This document shows, piece after piece, positions 1 through 8,719 of a stretch of 64,000 bases of DNA. The position numbers and the translations under genes were made by a program. Below the pieces are notes generated by a model. The model did not search any database. It had not been told where the DNA came from and worked only from the letters and a program-made list of their open reading frames with translations. This stretch comes from Isosphaera pallida ATCC 43644 (GTDB taxonomy: Bacteria; Planctomycetota; Planctomycetia; Isosphaerales; Isosphaeraceae), in the NCBI RefSeq assembly GCF_000186345.1, contig NC_014962.1, positions 496,001 to 560,000 on the forward strand, in the 5' to 3' direction. Positions within the stretch are counted from its first letter, which is position 1. Every line of letters begins with the position of its first letter.

Positions 1-1
1 T

Positions 2-1228
2 TTGATCTATGCGACGGTGGGTCTAATCTGGGCGTTGGCCGAGCGGACCCGGCGACGAACCGAGGGCGCGGCGTGGGGGACCGCATGGGTGGTCTCCTTC
101 CTGCTCTACTTCGACTCGTGCGCTCCTTACCCAACCTGGGATGGTTGGCATGGCTGGAACTGGCGGGCCGCGTTCGACTCGAAGACACCCACCGCGTTGC
201 GGATCGCTTTGGGAGGTGGTTTGGTTGGGTTGCTCGGACTGGCGGCGTTGCTGGCAGCCCGCGAGGGTCGGGGCTGGGTCGCGCGGGCGCGACGCGCTGA
301 GGGGCGGGTCAAGGCGTTGTTGGGGCTGGCCTTGATCCTGGTGGGCCTGCGTTTGGTCGAATGGCCCAACCCCGAACCGATCGGCTATTGGCCACGTTGG
401 TGCGGCTTTGGGGGGATTGCCTCGTGGGCGGCAGTGCTGTTGCTCAGCTTTCCCCGCCTGACCTTGGGCCGCTGGACCTGGCCGGCGCGAGGGGCGGCGC
501 TGGGGGGGCTGGGTCTTCTGGTGGCCTTTGGCGGGTTCGGCTTCTGGCACCATCGGCCCCTGGGCCGTTTCAAGGAGGTTGAGGCGGGACGGCTCTACAT
601 GTCGGCTATGCCGACCGCGGAGGGGCTGGAACTGGCCCACGCCCGCCACGGCTTCAAGACAATCATCAACCTCTTTCCCGAAGCGACCTTGGGTCGGCAC
701 CCCGACTCCGAGGCCGAGCAACGCTTCGCCCGTACGCACGGCATCCGTTATCTGGAGAGTCCCGGACGAGTAGAACTCAACGGCGCGTTTTTGCGGGAGA
801 CGCTTGACCTGACCCGCGACCCCGCGGCCTGGCCGATTTTGGTCCACTGCCACGCCTGCATGGATCGGACCCCGGCCTGGGTGGGCTTCTTCCGCTATCG
901 GGAGAAGGGCTGGGAGTTGAAGGAGGTTTGGAAGGCGATCGAACAACATCGCGGTCTGCGACCCAAGGCGACGGTCTTTTTGCTGTATCACCATGTCATT
1001 CCACGACTTGGAGTGACCTGGCCAGATCCGGCTCCGTTCACGGCGTGGTTGGCGGGGCTGACGCGGGGGGTGCCCGATCCGTATGATGGGATGCTACCCG
1101 ATCCAGTTCCGGCGATTGACCCGATCGGCTCGCCGCCGGCCCGTTTGGCCGCCGATGGCCAGCAACCGCCCGACGCGCTCACGCGATCCGAACCGAACGC
1201 CGCCACCGCCCCTCCGGTTCGACGATGA
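2..1228 (+). CDS. Multi-pass membrane protein with C-terminal tyrosine/dual-specificity phosphatase-like domain (5' end may be cut)
   Basis: The reading frame is open from the first bases of the window (TTG at 2), so the true start may lie upstream. The first ~180 residues hold about five hydrophobic segments. From about residue 190 a soluble domain resembles DSP/PTP-like phosphatases: it has a stretch like 'GRLYMSAMPTAEGLELA', a beta strand 'TIINLFPE', and the P-loop HCHACMDRT, giving a CX5R signature with Cys283 and Arg289. The general acid cannot be assigned by eye. The last ~60 residues are Pro/Arg-rich and look disordered. Known family members hydrolyse phosphoesters, often inositol phosphates or phosphoproteins; the substrate here is unknown. 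It could alternatively be a lipid-phosphate phosphatase because of the membrane part. Confidence 0.7.
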   Translation: MIYATVGLIWALAERTRRRTEGAAWGTAWVVSFLLYFDSCAPYPTWDGWHGWNWRAAFDSKTPTALRIALGGGLVGLLGLAALLAAREGRGWVARARRAEGRVKALLGLALILVGLRLVEWPNPEPIGYWPRWCGFGGIASWAAVLLLSFPRLTLGRWTWPARGAALGGLGLLVAFGGFGFWHHRPLGRFKEVEAGRLYMSAMPTAEGLELAHARHGFKTIINLFPEATLGRHPDSEAEQRFARTHGIRYLESPGRVELNGAFLRETLDLTRDPAAWPILVHCHACMDRTPAWVGFFRYREKGWELKEVWKAIEQHRGLRPKATVFLLYHHVIPRLGVTWPDPAPFTAWLAGLTRGVPDPYDGMLPDPVPAIDPIGSPPARLAADGQQPPDALTRSEPNAATAPPVRR

Positions 1229-1331
1229 ACTACGAGGCAGAGTGTCGGAGTGGTCAGTCTGGATCGATGGTTTGTTATGGTTGGTGGGGTTGCGTGGTTC
1301 GCTGGATTGGTTAGAACGCCCCTCATCCTCA

Positions 1332-1371
1332 TCCTCCACCGCTTCCTGATCTCCTCCGCCGCTTCCTGATC
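1332..1371. repeat. 20-bp tandem duplication just before the aminotransferase start
   Basis: Two adjacent 20-bp units (1332-1351 and 1352-1371) read tcctccNccgcttcctgatc and differ at one base. The second ends three bases before the ATG at 1375. No ordinary Shine-Dalgarno sequence is visible between the repeat and that ATG. Confidence 0.85.
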
Positions 1372-1374
1372 ACG

Positions 1375-2733
1375 ATGGATGGATCGCCCCCGATGACGAC
1401 TTCGACGCGCTTGGCCGAGTTGGGATTGAGTGACTCTGGACGCCGTACCACCCCGCCGCCGATCAGCACGTTGATGCAGTCGGCCCTTGCCAACCCCAAC
1501 CTGATTTCGTTGGCCGCCGGGTTCGTCGATCCTGAAACCCTGCCCACCGCCCTGGTGGGCGACATCGTGGCCGAATTCGCCCATGATCCGGCGCTGGGAC
1601 GCCAGGCGCTCCAGTATGGTTCGACCGGCGGCTCGCCCGATCTGCGATGGCGGATGCTGGCCGAGATGGAGCGGGAAGATCGGGTGGCGGAGGGAACCTA
1701 CGCCGCGGCCTTCGAGCGGACTCTGCTGACCACCGGCTCCCAACAGCTGCTCTCCCTGGCCGCCGACGCGCTGCTCGACCCCGGCGACATTGTGTTGGTC
1801 GATTCACCCACCTACTTCGTGTTTCTGGGGATGATGGCCTCCCGAGGAGTGCGGACCATCGGAATCGAGACCGACGAGGGGGGACTCAACCCCGAGGCTT
1901 TGGCAGAGAAGCTCGCCGAGTTGGAAGCTACGGGGGAACTCGCCCGGGTCAAGATGGTGTCGGTCGTCAGCGAGCATTCCAACCCGACCGGGGTCAGTCT
2001 CTTGGCTGATCGCCGTCTTCCGCTGGTCGAGACCGTGCGGCGGTTCTCCGAACGGGCCGGGCGGCGGATTGTGCTGATTGAGGACGCGGCCTATCGCGGT
2101 TTGGGCTTCGATCCCGAAGCACCCGAGCCTCCCAGTTTGTTCGCGCTCGATCCCCAGGGCGAGGTGGTGCTGCACGCGCGAACCTTCAGCAAAACGTTCA
2201 GCCCTGGCATGAAGGTGGGCTTCGGCGTGGTGCCGGTCGGCCTGATTGGGCCGTTGCTGGCGCTGAAGGGGAACCAGGATTTCGGCTCAGCGCACTTGAA
2301 CCAAGTCATCTTGAGCCGGGCGATGGCCAATGATCGTTACCATGAGCATCGTCGGCGCGTGGTCGCGGCTTATCGTCGCAAACGCGACGTGGTTTTGGAG
2401 GCGCTGGAGGAGGAGTTTGGTCCCAGCGGTTCGGTAGGGATCTCCTGGACAGTTCCCCAGGGCGGGATGTACGTTTGGTTGACCTTGCCGGAGACAATCG
2501 ACACCGGACCACAGGGCGACCTGTTCGAGCGGGCTTGTCGAGAAGGGGTGTTGTACGTGCCGGGCGAGTTTTGCTTCGCCGCCGAACCGACCCCGCCCCG
2601 CCACCACATTCGCCTTTGCTACGGTCTGCCGCCGGTTTCGGCTCTGTCCGAAGGAATCGCCCGACTGGCCACGGCGATTCGGGGTCGCCTTGATCAAATC
2701 GCCGTTTCCGGCGATGCTCTGGCCGCGCGTTGA
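1375..2733 (+). CDS. PLP-dependent class I/II aminotransferase (2-aminoadipate/LysN-like, MocR-type catalytic domain)
   Basis: Fold type I aminotransferase of 452 residues. Visible landmarks are the glycine-rich 'GSTGGSPDLR' and 'TTGSQQLLSLAAD' segments, 'NPTG' near residue 203, the 'EDAAYRGLGF' PLP-ring segment, and the Schiff-base lysine Lys273 in 'TFSKTFSPGMKVGF'. This pattern is that of the LysN/2-aminoadipate and MocR-catalytic group, but there is no N-terminal GntR winged helix, so it should be an enzyme and not a regulator. Substrate is not decidable from motifs (aminoadipate, aromatic or branched-chain amino acids are possible). A second ATG at 1393 is an alternative start. It stands alone between genes of other functions. 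Confidence 0.88.
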   Translation: MDGSPPMTTSTRLAELGLSDSGRRTTPPPISTLMQSALANPNLISLAAGFVDPETLPTALVGDIVAEFAHDPALGRQALQYGSTGGSPDLRWRMLAEMEREDRVAEGTYAAAFERTLLTTGSQQLLSLAADALLDPGDIVLVDSPTYFVFLGMMASRGVRTIGIETDEGGLNPEALAEKLAELEATGELARVKMVSVVSEHSNPTGVSLLADRRLPLVETVRRFSERAGRRIVLIEDAAYRGLGFDPEAPEPPSLFALDPQGEVVLHARTFSKTFSPGMKVGFGVVPVGLIGPLLALKGNQDFGSAHLNQVILSRAMANDRYHEHRRRVVAAYRRKRDVVLEALEEEFGPSGSVGISWTVPQGGMYVWLTLPETIDTGPQGDLFERACREGVLYVPGEFCFAAEPTPPRHHIRLCYGLPPVSALSEGIARLATAIRGRLDQIAVSGDALAAR

Positions 2734-2989
2734 CCAAGTCAAGCCAAGTCAGCGAAATCCAATCAACGGCAACGGCCAGGCGAGCTTGAGGTTCCGAAGG
2801 ATCGGCCAAGGTTCGCCGCCGTCGGGGTCGGGGAGGTCGGTTGGGGAAACGGATGGTCGCCAGGTTGGCGTCTCAACTCCTCGCCATCGCGTCGGACACG
2901 CGGAGTGATCGAGGCGGAACCGTTCGTCCACCCCACCGCGACGCACCCTGGCTCGACCCGGCCGACTTCAAGCCACGGAGGCGCGGAGC

Positions 2990-4513
2990 GTGTTGGGCAT
3001 CGGCATCCTTCAGCGCTACGTCATCCGTCAGTTGTTGGGCAGCTTCGCGCTGGCCCTGCTGGCGATTAGTTCCATCATCGTGTTGTTCCTGGTGATGGCC
3101 GAGGCAGCCAAGGCCGGTCTCGGGTTGGATCAAATCGTTCAAATCGCCCCCTACTTGATTCCCGGCACGCTGCCCTACACCGTGCCCGTAGCGCTGCTGT
3201 TTTCGGTGACGGTGGTGTACGGCCGGCTCGCTGGCGACAACGAAATCACCGCCGTCAAGGCAGCCGGCTTGAGCGTTTGGACGGTGCTTTGGCCCTGCAT
3301 CCTGCTCTCGATCGTGTTAAGCGGGGCGTTGTACCTGGCCGCGTCTCATGTGATCCCCGAGGCCAACCACGCCGTCAAGCGGGTCATCTTCTCCAATTAC
3401 GAACAGACGTTCACAACATTTCTGAGGCGCGACCGCATTCTCAACAACCCCAACTGGCCGTTTGTGATCATTGTTAAGGACATGGAGGGGGACGATCTGA
3501 TTGCGCCGGTGTTCAAGCGTCGGGCCAAGATCAATGGCCGTGACGGCTTCGACCTGAACATCGTCGCCAAGCGGGCACGGTTGTCGTTCGACATGGAACG
3601 GGCGATGGTTCGGGTCTTTCTGGTAGACGCCACAATCCAACCGCTGGAGGTGCCGCCCGAGGAGTTGCTCAAGAACGACGCCCTGCGCGCTCCATTGCCC
3701 CGCGACGCTGGCGACGCCCGGACGATCGCCGCGATCATCGCCCGGGAGGGAGTCTTCGATCGTCCCGACTCGCTGTATCGGATCGAAGCCCGCGGCGTGT
3801 CGGATCGGACACTGATCGAGCCGGTAGTGCGTCGCAAGGGCCGCGACGGGGACTCCGATCTGGTCGTCACCGGCGAGACGGCCGTTCTGGCCGATTTGGC
3901 CGACCGCCCCGGCCTGTTGATCACCTTCGAGGATCCTAGCGTCCGCGCCCGCAGCCGCGCTTCCGATGTTGGGTTCATTAATGAACAAATCCTCGAATTC
4001 CCATTGCCGGCTAATGTGAGGGTCTCGCTGCCGCCCAAGATCGTCCAGGAAATGAACGCCGACGAATTGTTGGACAAGCAGGCCGAACTCCGCGAACTGA
4101 GGCGCAACGAGCGAATCCGTCAGGCGGTCGCGGCCTCCATGTGGATCGCCTCGGGCCGTCTCCAAAGGGTCAACTGGCCAGAGGTCAACCGTGCCTTCCG
4201 TGAGTATGACGATTGGGACTACTACGACCGCAAGCTCGAGACCGAAAAACAAATGCGTATCGCTCTGTCGTGCGGGCCGTTTTTCTTCGCCCTGCTGGGA
4301 GCTCCGGTGGGCATCCTGTTCGCCAAACGTGACTACCTCAGCGCGTTCATAACCTGCTTCCTACCCATCATCCTGATTTACTACCCACTGACTTTGCTGG
4401 GAATCAACCTGGGCAAGGAAGGGGTGCTTGACCCGATGATCGCGCTTTGGATGGGGAATTTGACCCTTTCGGTACTAGCCGGTCTCGTCTTGCCCAACGT
4501 GATGCGGCACTGA
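2990..4513 (+). CDS. LptF/LptG family permease (first of a pair)
   Basis: A 507-residue YjgP/YjgQ-type permease. Three transmembrane helices are packed in the first ~125 residues (starting 'RYVIRQLLGSFALALLAIS'), then a long periplasmic beta-jellyroll-like region, then three more helices from about residue 420. In the known Lpt system, LptF and LptG pair with the ATPase LptB to extract lipopolysaccharide and pass it to LptC/LptA. Start is GTG at 2990. The second permease gene follows 205 bases downstream on the same strand, as lptF-lptG pairs usually do. No lptB, lptC or lptA is nearby. Which of the two is F and which is G cannot be settled by eye. Confidence 0.85.
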   Translation: MLGIGILQRYVIRQLLGSFALALLAISSIIVLFLVMAEAAKAGLGLDQIVQIAPYLIPGTLPYTVPVALLFSVTVVYGRLAGDNEITAVKAAGLSVWTVLWPCILLSIVLSGALYLAASHVIPEANHAVKRVIFSNYEQTFTTFLRRDRILNNPNWPFVIIVKDMEGDDLIAPVFKRRAKINGRDGFDLNIVAKRARLSFDMERAMVRVFLVDATIQPLEVPPEELLKNDALRAPLPRDAGDARTIAAIIAREGVFDRPDSLYRIEARGVSDRTLIEPVVRRKGRDGDSDLVVTGETAVLADLADRPGLLITFEDPSVRARSRASDVGFINEQILEFPLPANVRVSLPPKIVQEMNADELLDKQAELRELRRNERIRQAVAASMWIASGRLQRVNWPEVNRAFREYDDWDYYDRKLETEKQMRIALSCGPFFFALLGAPVGILFAKRDYLSAFITCFLPIILIYYPLTLLGINLGKEGVLDPMIALWMGNLTLSVLAGLVLPNVMRH

Positions 4514-4718
4514 ACTGAACTGAACGGACGGTTGCCCCCCGCCTCGCCCCGCCCCAACCCGACCTCACACGGTCGAAGCCGGCGGAGTGAATCGAGTCCC
4601 TGTCGTTGTCAATGAAACGCTTCACCCTCTTCACCGACGATCCCCCGCCGACCCGCCTCCAACCCCAACCCGTGGGGTGAACCGGGATCGTCTCGAACCA
4701 GAGCCAGGACGACCCGCT

Positions 4719-5897
4719 ATGGTCCCGCGCATTCGCATCCTCGACCGCCAACGCTACTGGTCATTCGTCAAAGCCTACGTGATATGCTTCTCGTCGCTGG
4801 TCGGTCTTTATATTGTGATCCACGCCTTCGCCAACGTGGACGAGTTTGGTAAAGCGGCCCCTGGCCTCATGGGAGTGGTCCGGGCGATGGGCTTTTATTA
4901 TCTTATCCGAATTAGTCAATATTACGACCAGCTTTGCGGGGTGATCGCAATGATGGCAGCGATCTTCACCGTGACCTTCATGCAGAAGGACAATCAGTTG
5001 GTCGCCATGCTCGCGGCCGGGATCAGCACTCACCGGGCGATTCGTCCAGTGTTGGTTTGCTCAGTGCTGGTTAGTCTCTTGGCGGTGATCAACCAGGAAC
5101 TGATCCTGCCGCGGTTTCAAACCGAGCTTAGTCTCAAACCCGACGACGACGGCAAGCGTCCTCTGCCGGTCTCCAATCTCTACGACCTCAACGAGATTCC
5201 CATCCACGGCCGCAAGGCCGATCGCGCTCGGCGGGCCATGATCCTCAACGCCACCTTGCCGATCGGTTTGACCGGCACCCTCCGCGAACTGGAAGCCCGC
5301 GACGCCCTGCACATCCCTCACGACCATCCCACCGCGCCGCTCAAGGGAGGCTGGTTGCTCCGAGGGGCCACCATCTCACCTCCTCTAGAGGAGGACGAAG
5401 TTGGACCCCTCAAAAAGCTCAGTCGCCACGAGTTGAACGGATTCCCCCCCTCCACACTGAGCCAGGCCGAACTCGGCGGCAGCGATGAACAGAGTTATTT
5501 CTTCTTCACCAACATTACCTTCGAGATGCTCACCCGCGACCCCAAGGAGTGGATGCAGTACGCCTCCAGCGGCCAGTTGATCGCGGCGTTGGGAGATCCC
5601 TCCAACGCCGCCGACCATCTGGCAATCTCAATTCAGCTTCATCAGCGTCTGTTGCGCCCGTTTCTCTCGTTGGCCCTGCTCTGCGCGGTTCTGCCCAGCG
5701 TGCTGGGCGGACCAAACCGGAATATGTTTATTAGTTTGGGCTACGCACTGGGCACGACCGCGTTGTTCTATGGTGGTCTGTTTTTGTTCCAGTATTTGGC
5801 AACCCGTGGCGCGATTTCGCCCATCGACGCAGCCTTCGCGCCGTTGGCGGTTTTCAGCCTGCTCGCCGCGATGCGTTGGAGTGCAATTCGCACTTGA
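4719..5897 (+). CDS. LptF/LptG family permease (second of a pair)
   Basis: The protein begins 'MVPRIRILDRQRYWSFVKAY', the usual N-terminal start of this family, so I choose ATG 4719; the frame is open back to 4587, but those residues are Pro/Arg-rich and unlike the family. There are three N-terminal helices (about residues 20-125), a large extracytoplasmic part, and three C-terminal helices after about residue 305. It is the partner of the permease at 2990; together they would form the membrane channel of an LptB2FG-type exporter. Presence of LPS-type export agrees with planctomycetes having an outer membrane. Confidence 0.85.
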   Translation: MVPRIRILDRQRYWSFVKAYVICFSSLVGLYIVIHAFANVDEFGKAAPGLMGVVRAMGFYYLIRISQYYDQLCGVIAMMAAIFTVTFMQKDNQLVAMLAAGISTHRAIRPVLVCSVLVSLLAVINQELILPRFQTELSLKPDDDGKRPLPVSNLYDLNEIPIHGRKADRARRAMILNATLPIGLTGTLRELEARDALHIPHDHPTAPLKGGWLLRGATISPPLEEDEVGPLKKLSRHELNGFPPSTLSQAELGGSDEQSYFFFTNITFEMLTRDPKEWMQYASSGQLIAALGDPSNAADHLAISIQLHQRLLRPFLSLALLCAVLPSVLGGPNRNMFISLGYALGTTALFYGGLFLFQYLATRGAISPIDAAFAPLAVFSLLAAMRWSAIRT

Positions 5898-5960
5898 GCT
5901 GTGTCGGCAAGGGCCAAACCAACGAGAACGAAAACGATAAATGGGAAACAATTGGTTGGG

Positions 5961-5991
5961 CCGCCCTCCCCAAGCGGTGTGGGTAGGGCGG
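5961..5991. terminator. Possible bidirectional terminator hairpin between convergent genes
   Basis: CCGCCCT (5961-5967) pairs with AGGGCGG (5985-5991), with further CCC/GGG pairing inside. It lies between the convergent ends at 5897 and 6045. There is no clear U-tract on either strand, so the terminator role is inferred from position. Confidence 0.4.
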
Positions 5992-6044
5992 TCGTCAAAC
6001 CCAATCAAAATTAAACATGTGGGGATGGTGACAAAATCCACAAC

Positions 6045-7064
6045 TCACTTGAGCAGACCCGGATCCACTTCGATGGTCCCTAGGTCGGTGACCTCCCCGG
6101 CTTTGACCACCACCTTCTGGCCGGTGGCGCGGCCTTCGTTGATGAAGACACCGTTGGGGAAAGAGATGATGAGGCTTTGAGTGCCCGGTGGCACGCCGAC
6201 GATCTCGAACTCGCCGTTTTCGTCGGAGACGTCGGCGAAGGGGTGATCCAGCGCCATGAACCAGCCGCTCATCCAGGGGTGGATGTCGCACTTGAGTTCG
6301 GTGGGCCGACGCTCGGGGGAGGTCAGCTTGACCTTGGTGGAGCCGTTGGGGGGCAGGATTTGGTTGAAGGCTCGGTTGGCCAGCGGAGCGTAACGGACGT
6401 TATGGTTGACTGGGTCGCTGGATTTGAGTTCCAGTTCTTGACCGACGACGTAGACGGCGGAGAAGGGGATGTATTCGCAGTACTTCTGGTCGATGGTCAC
6501 CACCGGCTTTTGCGCCAGCAGTTGTTGCATCAGAACGGGGTTGCTGCCCTGGGGGCGGGTCAAATAGGCGAAGACGTGAGGAACGCCATTAGAACTGGAC
6601 CCGCTTTCAAAGCGACGGTCGATGAGTTCCTTGTAGGAGCAAACGGCGGCGTCCTTGACCGAGCCGTCACCTTGTCTGACCAGCACGGGTGGTGTGGGAG
6701 GACCACCTTTCCAAACCAGACGTCCCTTGATGGTACCAAAGGCGTCTCCCCCGGCGTCGAGTTTGACTTCGGCCGCGGGCGCAGCGGTTTCAGCCGCAGG
6801 CTCAGCGGTCTGGGTTGCAGCGGCGGTGGTGGTGGTCTCGGTGTTGGATGGCTCAGAGTCAGCCGCAGGGGAGGGGGAAGCTGCGGCGACCGGCTGGGCT
6901 TGGGTAACCGCCGGAGCGCTGGGAGTTCCCAAGGTGGGCTTGGTGTCCCGGATCACAACCGCGGTAGTTGGATTGAAGGCAGGGTCGCCCCCGCAACCCG
7001 ACACGCTCAAGCTCCCAATCCCAACCACGATTGGTGTCAATCGACGGATCCACTCGCAAAACAT
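6045..7064 (-). CDS. Cupredoxin-like lipoprotein with carboxypeptidase-regulatory-like C-terminus (paralog 1)
   Basis: 339 residues from ATG 7064, which has GGAG ten bases upstream; the frame extends to 7109 without a ribosome site. The N-terminus has a hydrophobic segment ending in a lipobox, LSVSGC, so it is probably a lipoprotein. An Ala/Thr/Pro/Glu-rich linker follows (about residues 40-105). The folded part has His221 in 'NHNV' and then Cys259-x2-His262-x2-Met265 in 'CDIHPWM', the His/Cys/His/Met order of a type 1 copper site. The last ~60 residues ('DENGEFEIVGVPPGTQSL') are a CarboxypepD_reg-like beta sandwich. A copper or electron-transfer role is inferred. It is a close paralog of the gene at 7412. 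Confidence 0.75.
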   Translation of the reverse strand: MFCEWIRRLTPIVVGIGSLSVSGCGGDPAFNPTTAVVIRDTKPTLGTPSAPAVTQAQPVAAASPSPAADSEPSNTETTTTAAATQTAEPAAETAAPAAEVKLDAGGDAFGTIKGRLVWKGGPPTPPVLVRQGDGSVKDAAVCSYKELIDRRFESGSSSNGVPHVFAYLTRPQGSNPVLMQQLLAQKPVVTIDQKYCEYIPFSAVYVVGQELELKSSDPVNHNVRYAPLANRAFNQILPPNGSTKVKLTSPERRPTELKCDIHPWMSGWFMALDHPFADVSDENGEFEIVGVPPGTQSLIISFPNGVFINEGRATGQKVVVKAGEVTDLGTIEVDPGLLK

Positions 7065-7411
7065 CGACAGGTCGCTCCAAACTCGGAAGAGGGCCAGGAA
7101 ACAACGCATTCGGCGGAGTGATCAAGCCAGGGATTTCGGACTCCATCGACTGCCCGTCGTCAACCCAATCCCGCTAGGGATAGCGGCTCGGTTGACGCAG
7201 CGTTCACCCCAGATCCAGCCCGTTTGAGGATTCAAGGCGGTTCGGTTTACGTCCTTGATCACGTCAACAAGTAACCCCGCCCGTGTCGACCCACTGTGAA
7301 TCGGGACGCCCACAGAGCGGAGTTGAGCGAAGCCGGAGGTGGCTGACACGCCTTACGATCCGAGAACAATCGGGGAATCGCGTCAGACGGTTTGGAACTT
7401 CAAGAAAAAGT
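7065..7411. other. Intergenic region between the two cupredoxin-like paralogs
   Basis: 347 bases without a supported gene. It contains a perfect hairpin, CCGCTA-GGGA-TAGCGG, at 7171-7186, without a U-tract; it could end transcription of the paralog at 7412 or fold in the leader of the paralog at 6045. Overlapping frames here are shadows. Confidence 0.6.
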
Positions 7412-8227
7412 TCATTTGAGCAAACTAGCAGGCACCTTGATTTCGCCCAGGTCGGTGACTTCGCCCGCTTTGACCTGAACTTCCATCCCCCGAGCGCGGC
7501 CTTCGTTGATGAAGACGCCGTTGGGGAAGGAGATGATGAGGTTTTGAGTGCCTGCTGGCACGCCGACGATCTCGAAGTTACCGTTTTCGTCGGAGACGTC
7601 GGCGAAGGGGTGATCCAGCGCCATGAACCAGCCGCTCATCCAGGGGTGGATGTCGCACTTGAGTTCGGTGGGCCGACGCTCAGGCTTGTCCAGTTTGATC
7701 TTGGTGGAGCCGTTGGGGGGCAGGATTTGGTTGAAGGCTCGGTTGGCCAGCGGGCTGAACCGGACGTTGTGATTGATCGGGTCGCTGGATTTGAGTTCCA
7801 GTTCTTGGCCGATGACGTAGACGGCGGCGAAGGGGATGTATTCACAATACTTCTGGTCGATCACCACGGTGGGGCTCTGAGCCATTAGTTCCTTCATCCG
7901 CTCAGGGTTGGAGCCTTTGGGCCGGCTGAGGTAGGCGAAGGCGTGGGGCACCCCTTTGGTCTCGGGATTGATTTGGGTTTTACGGTCGATCAATTCCTTG
8001 TAGGAGCAAACGGCGGCGTCCTTGACCGAGCGGTCACCCTTTTTGACCAACACGGTGGGGGTGGGAAGGGGGCCATCCCACACCAGACGGCCTTTGATGG
8101 TGCCGTAGGCTTGAGGAGTCGCATGAGGTTCGCCACCTTCGGTCGCAAAGGAGACAGGGTTAGTCAAACCCAAGGCGACAACAATGGCTGCACCCAGAGC
8201 CATCCATCGGGTCCACGCGAAAAACAT
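7412..8227 (-). CDS. Cupredoxin-like secreted protein with carboxypeptidase-regulatory-like C-terminus (paralog 2)
   Basis: 271 residues from ATG 8227, preceded by GGAG at ten bases; the start aligns with that of the paralog at 6045 (MFFAWTRW versus MFCEWIRR). The N-terminal hydrophobic stretch looks like a cleavable signal peptide and has no lipobox cysteine, unlike paralog 1. The long low-complexity linker of paralog 1 is almost absent. From 'YGTIKGRLVWDG' to the C-terminus the two proteins are nearly identical in many blocks, including the copper-like ligands His153, Cys191, His194, Met197. One may be membrane-anchored and the other free in the periplasm. NCBI-type naming would be 'carboxypeptidase regulatory-like domain protein' or 'methylamine utilization protein'. 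Confidence 0.75.
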   Translation of the reverse strand: MFFAWTRWMALGAAIVVALGLTNPVSFATEGGEPHATPQAYGTIKGRLVWDGPLPTPTVLVKKGDRSVKDAAVCSYKELIDRKTQINPETKGVPHAFAYLSRPKGSNPERMKELMAQSPTVVIDQKYCEYIPFAAVYVIGQELELKSSDPINHNVRFSPLANRAFNQILPPNGSTKIKLDKPERRPTELKCDIHPWMSGWFMALDHPFADVSDENGNFEIVGVPAGTQNLIISFPNGVFINEGRARGMEVQVKAGEVTDLGEIKVPASLLK

Positions 8228-8719
8228 CGGCAAGTTACTCCGGAGACGGGTTTGAGTGGGGTCGAATATCTCAAAACGCTTGATTCGACTCGGTGGGCAG
8301 TGGGGGAAATTGCGGGTGGTCCCAGGCACCTCGGACCCGTTGGGCTGAAACAGTCTGGGGAACGACTTGAGTGCGGTGGTTCACTCCCAAGTTCGTCCGC
8401 CGACGGTTCGATGCCGAAGTGTGATGAAATGGGTCACATCCGCGGATTTGTCGAGCCAAGAAACTCGACCCCCTCAACATATCGACGATGGGCGACCGCG
8501 CCCGAACATCGGGTACCATCATAGGCCCATAACCAACCCGGTTCAAGGCGCTCCATGCCGAAGAGCATCGTTTGCGCTTGGGGTTCGCAAGCGTGTGTTG
8601 CGCGTGGGAGGGGGGCTTCGTATGAATTGGGAGCGAGTTGGAGCTTCCCTCTCCCCATCCCGATTGGTCCTGGGCTAAAGTGGAGCCTGGAACCAAAACC
8701 GACGTCAGGGGGACCGCCC
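8228..8719. other. Divergent intergenic region
   Basis: 492 bases between the minus-strand cupredoxin-like gene and the plus-strand MetE-like gene. It must carry promoters for both directions. I see no RNA gene, clear repeat or convincing promoter hexamers; the frames that cross it are non-coding shadows. Confidence 0.5.

Noticed and set aside
6177-7121. 314-codon plus-strand ORF opposite the cupredoxin-like gene
   Set aside because: Mirror of a gene with clear signal peptide and domain; Gly/Val-rich with no recognisable motif.
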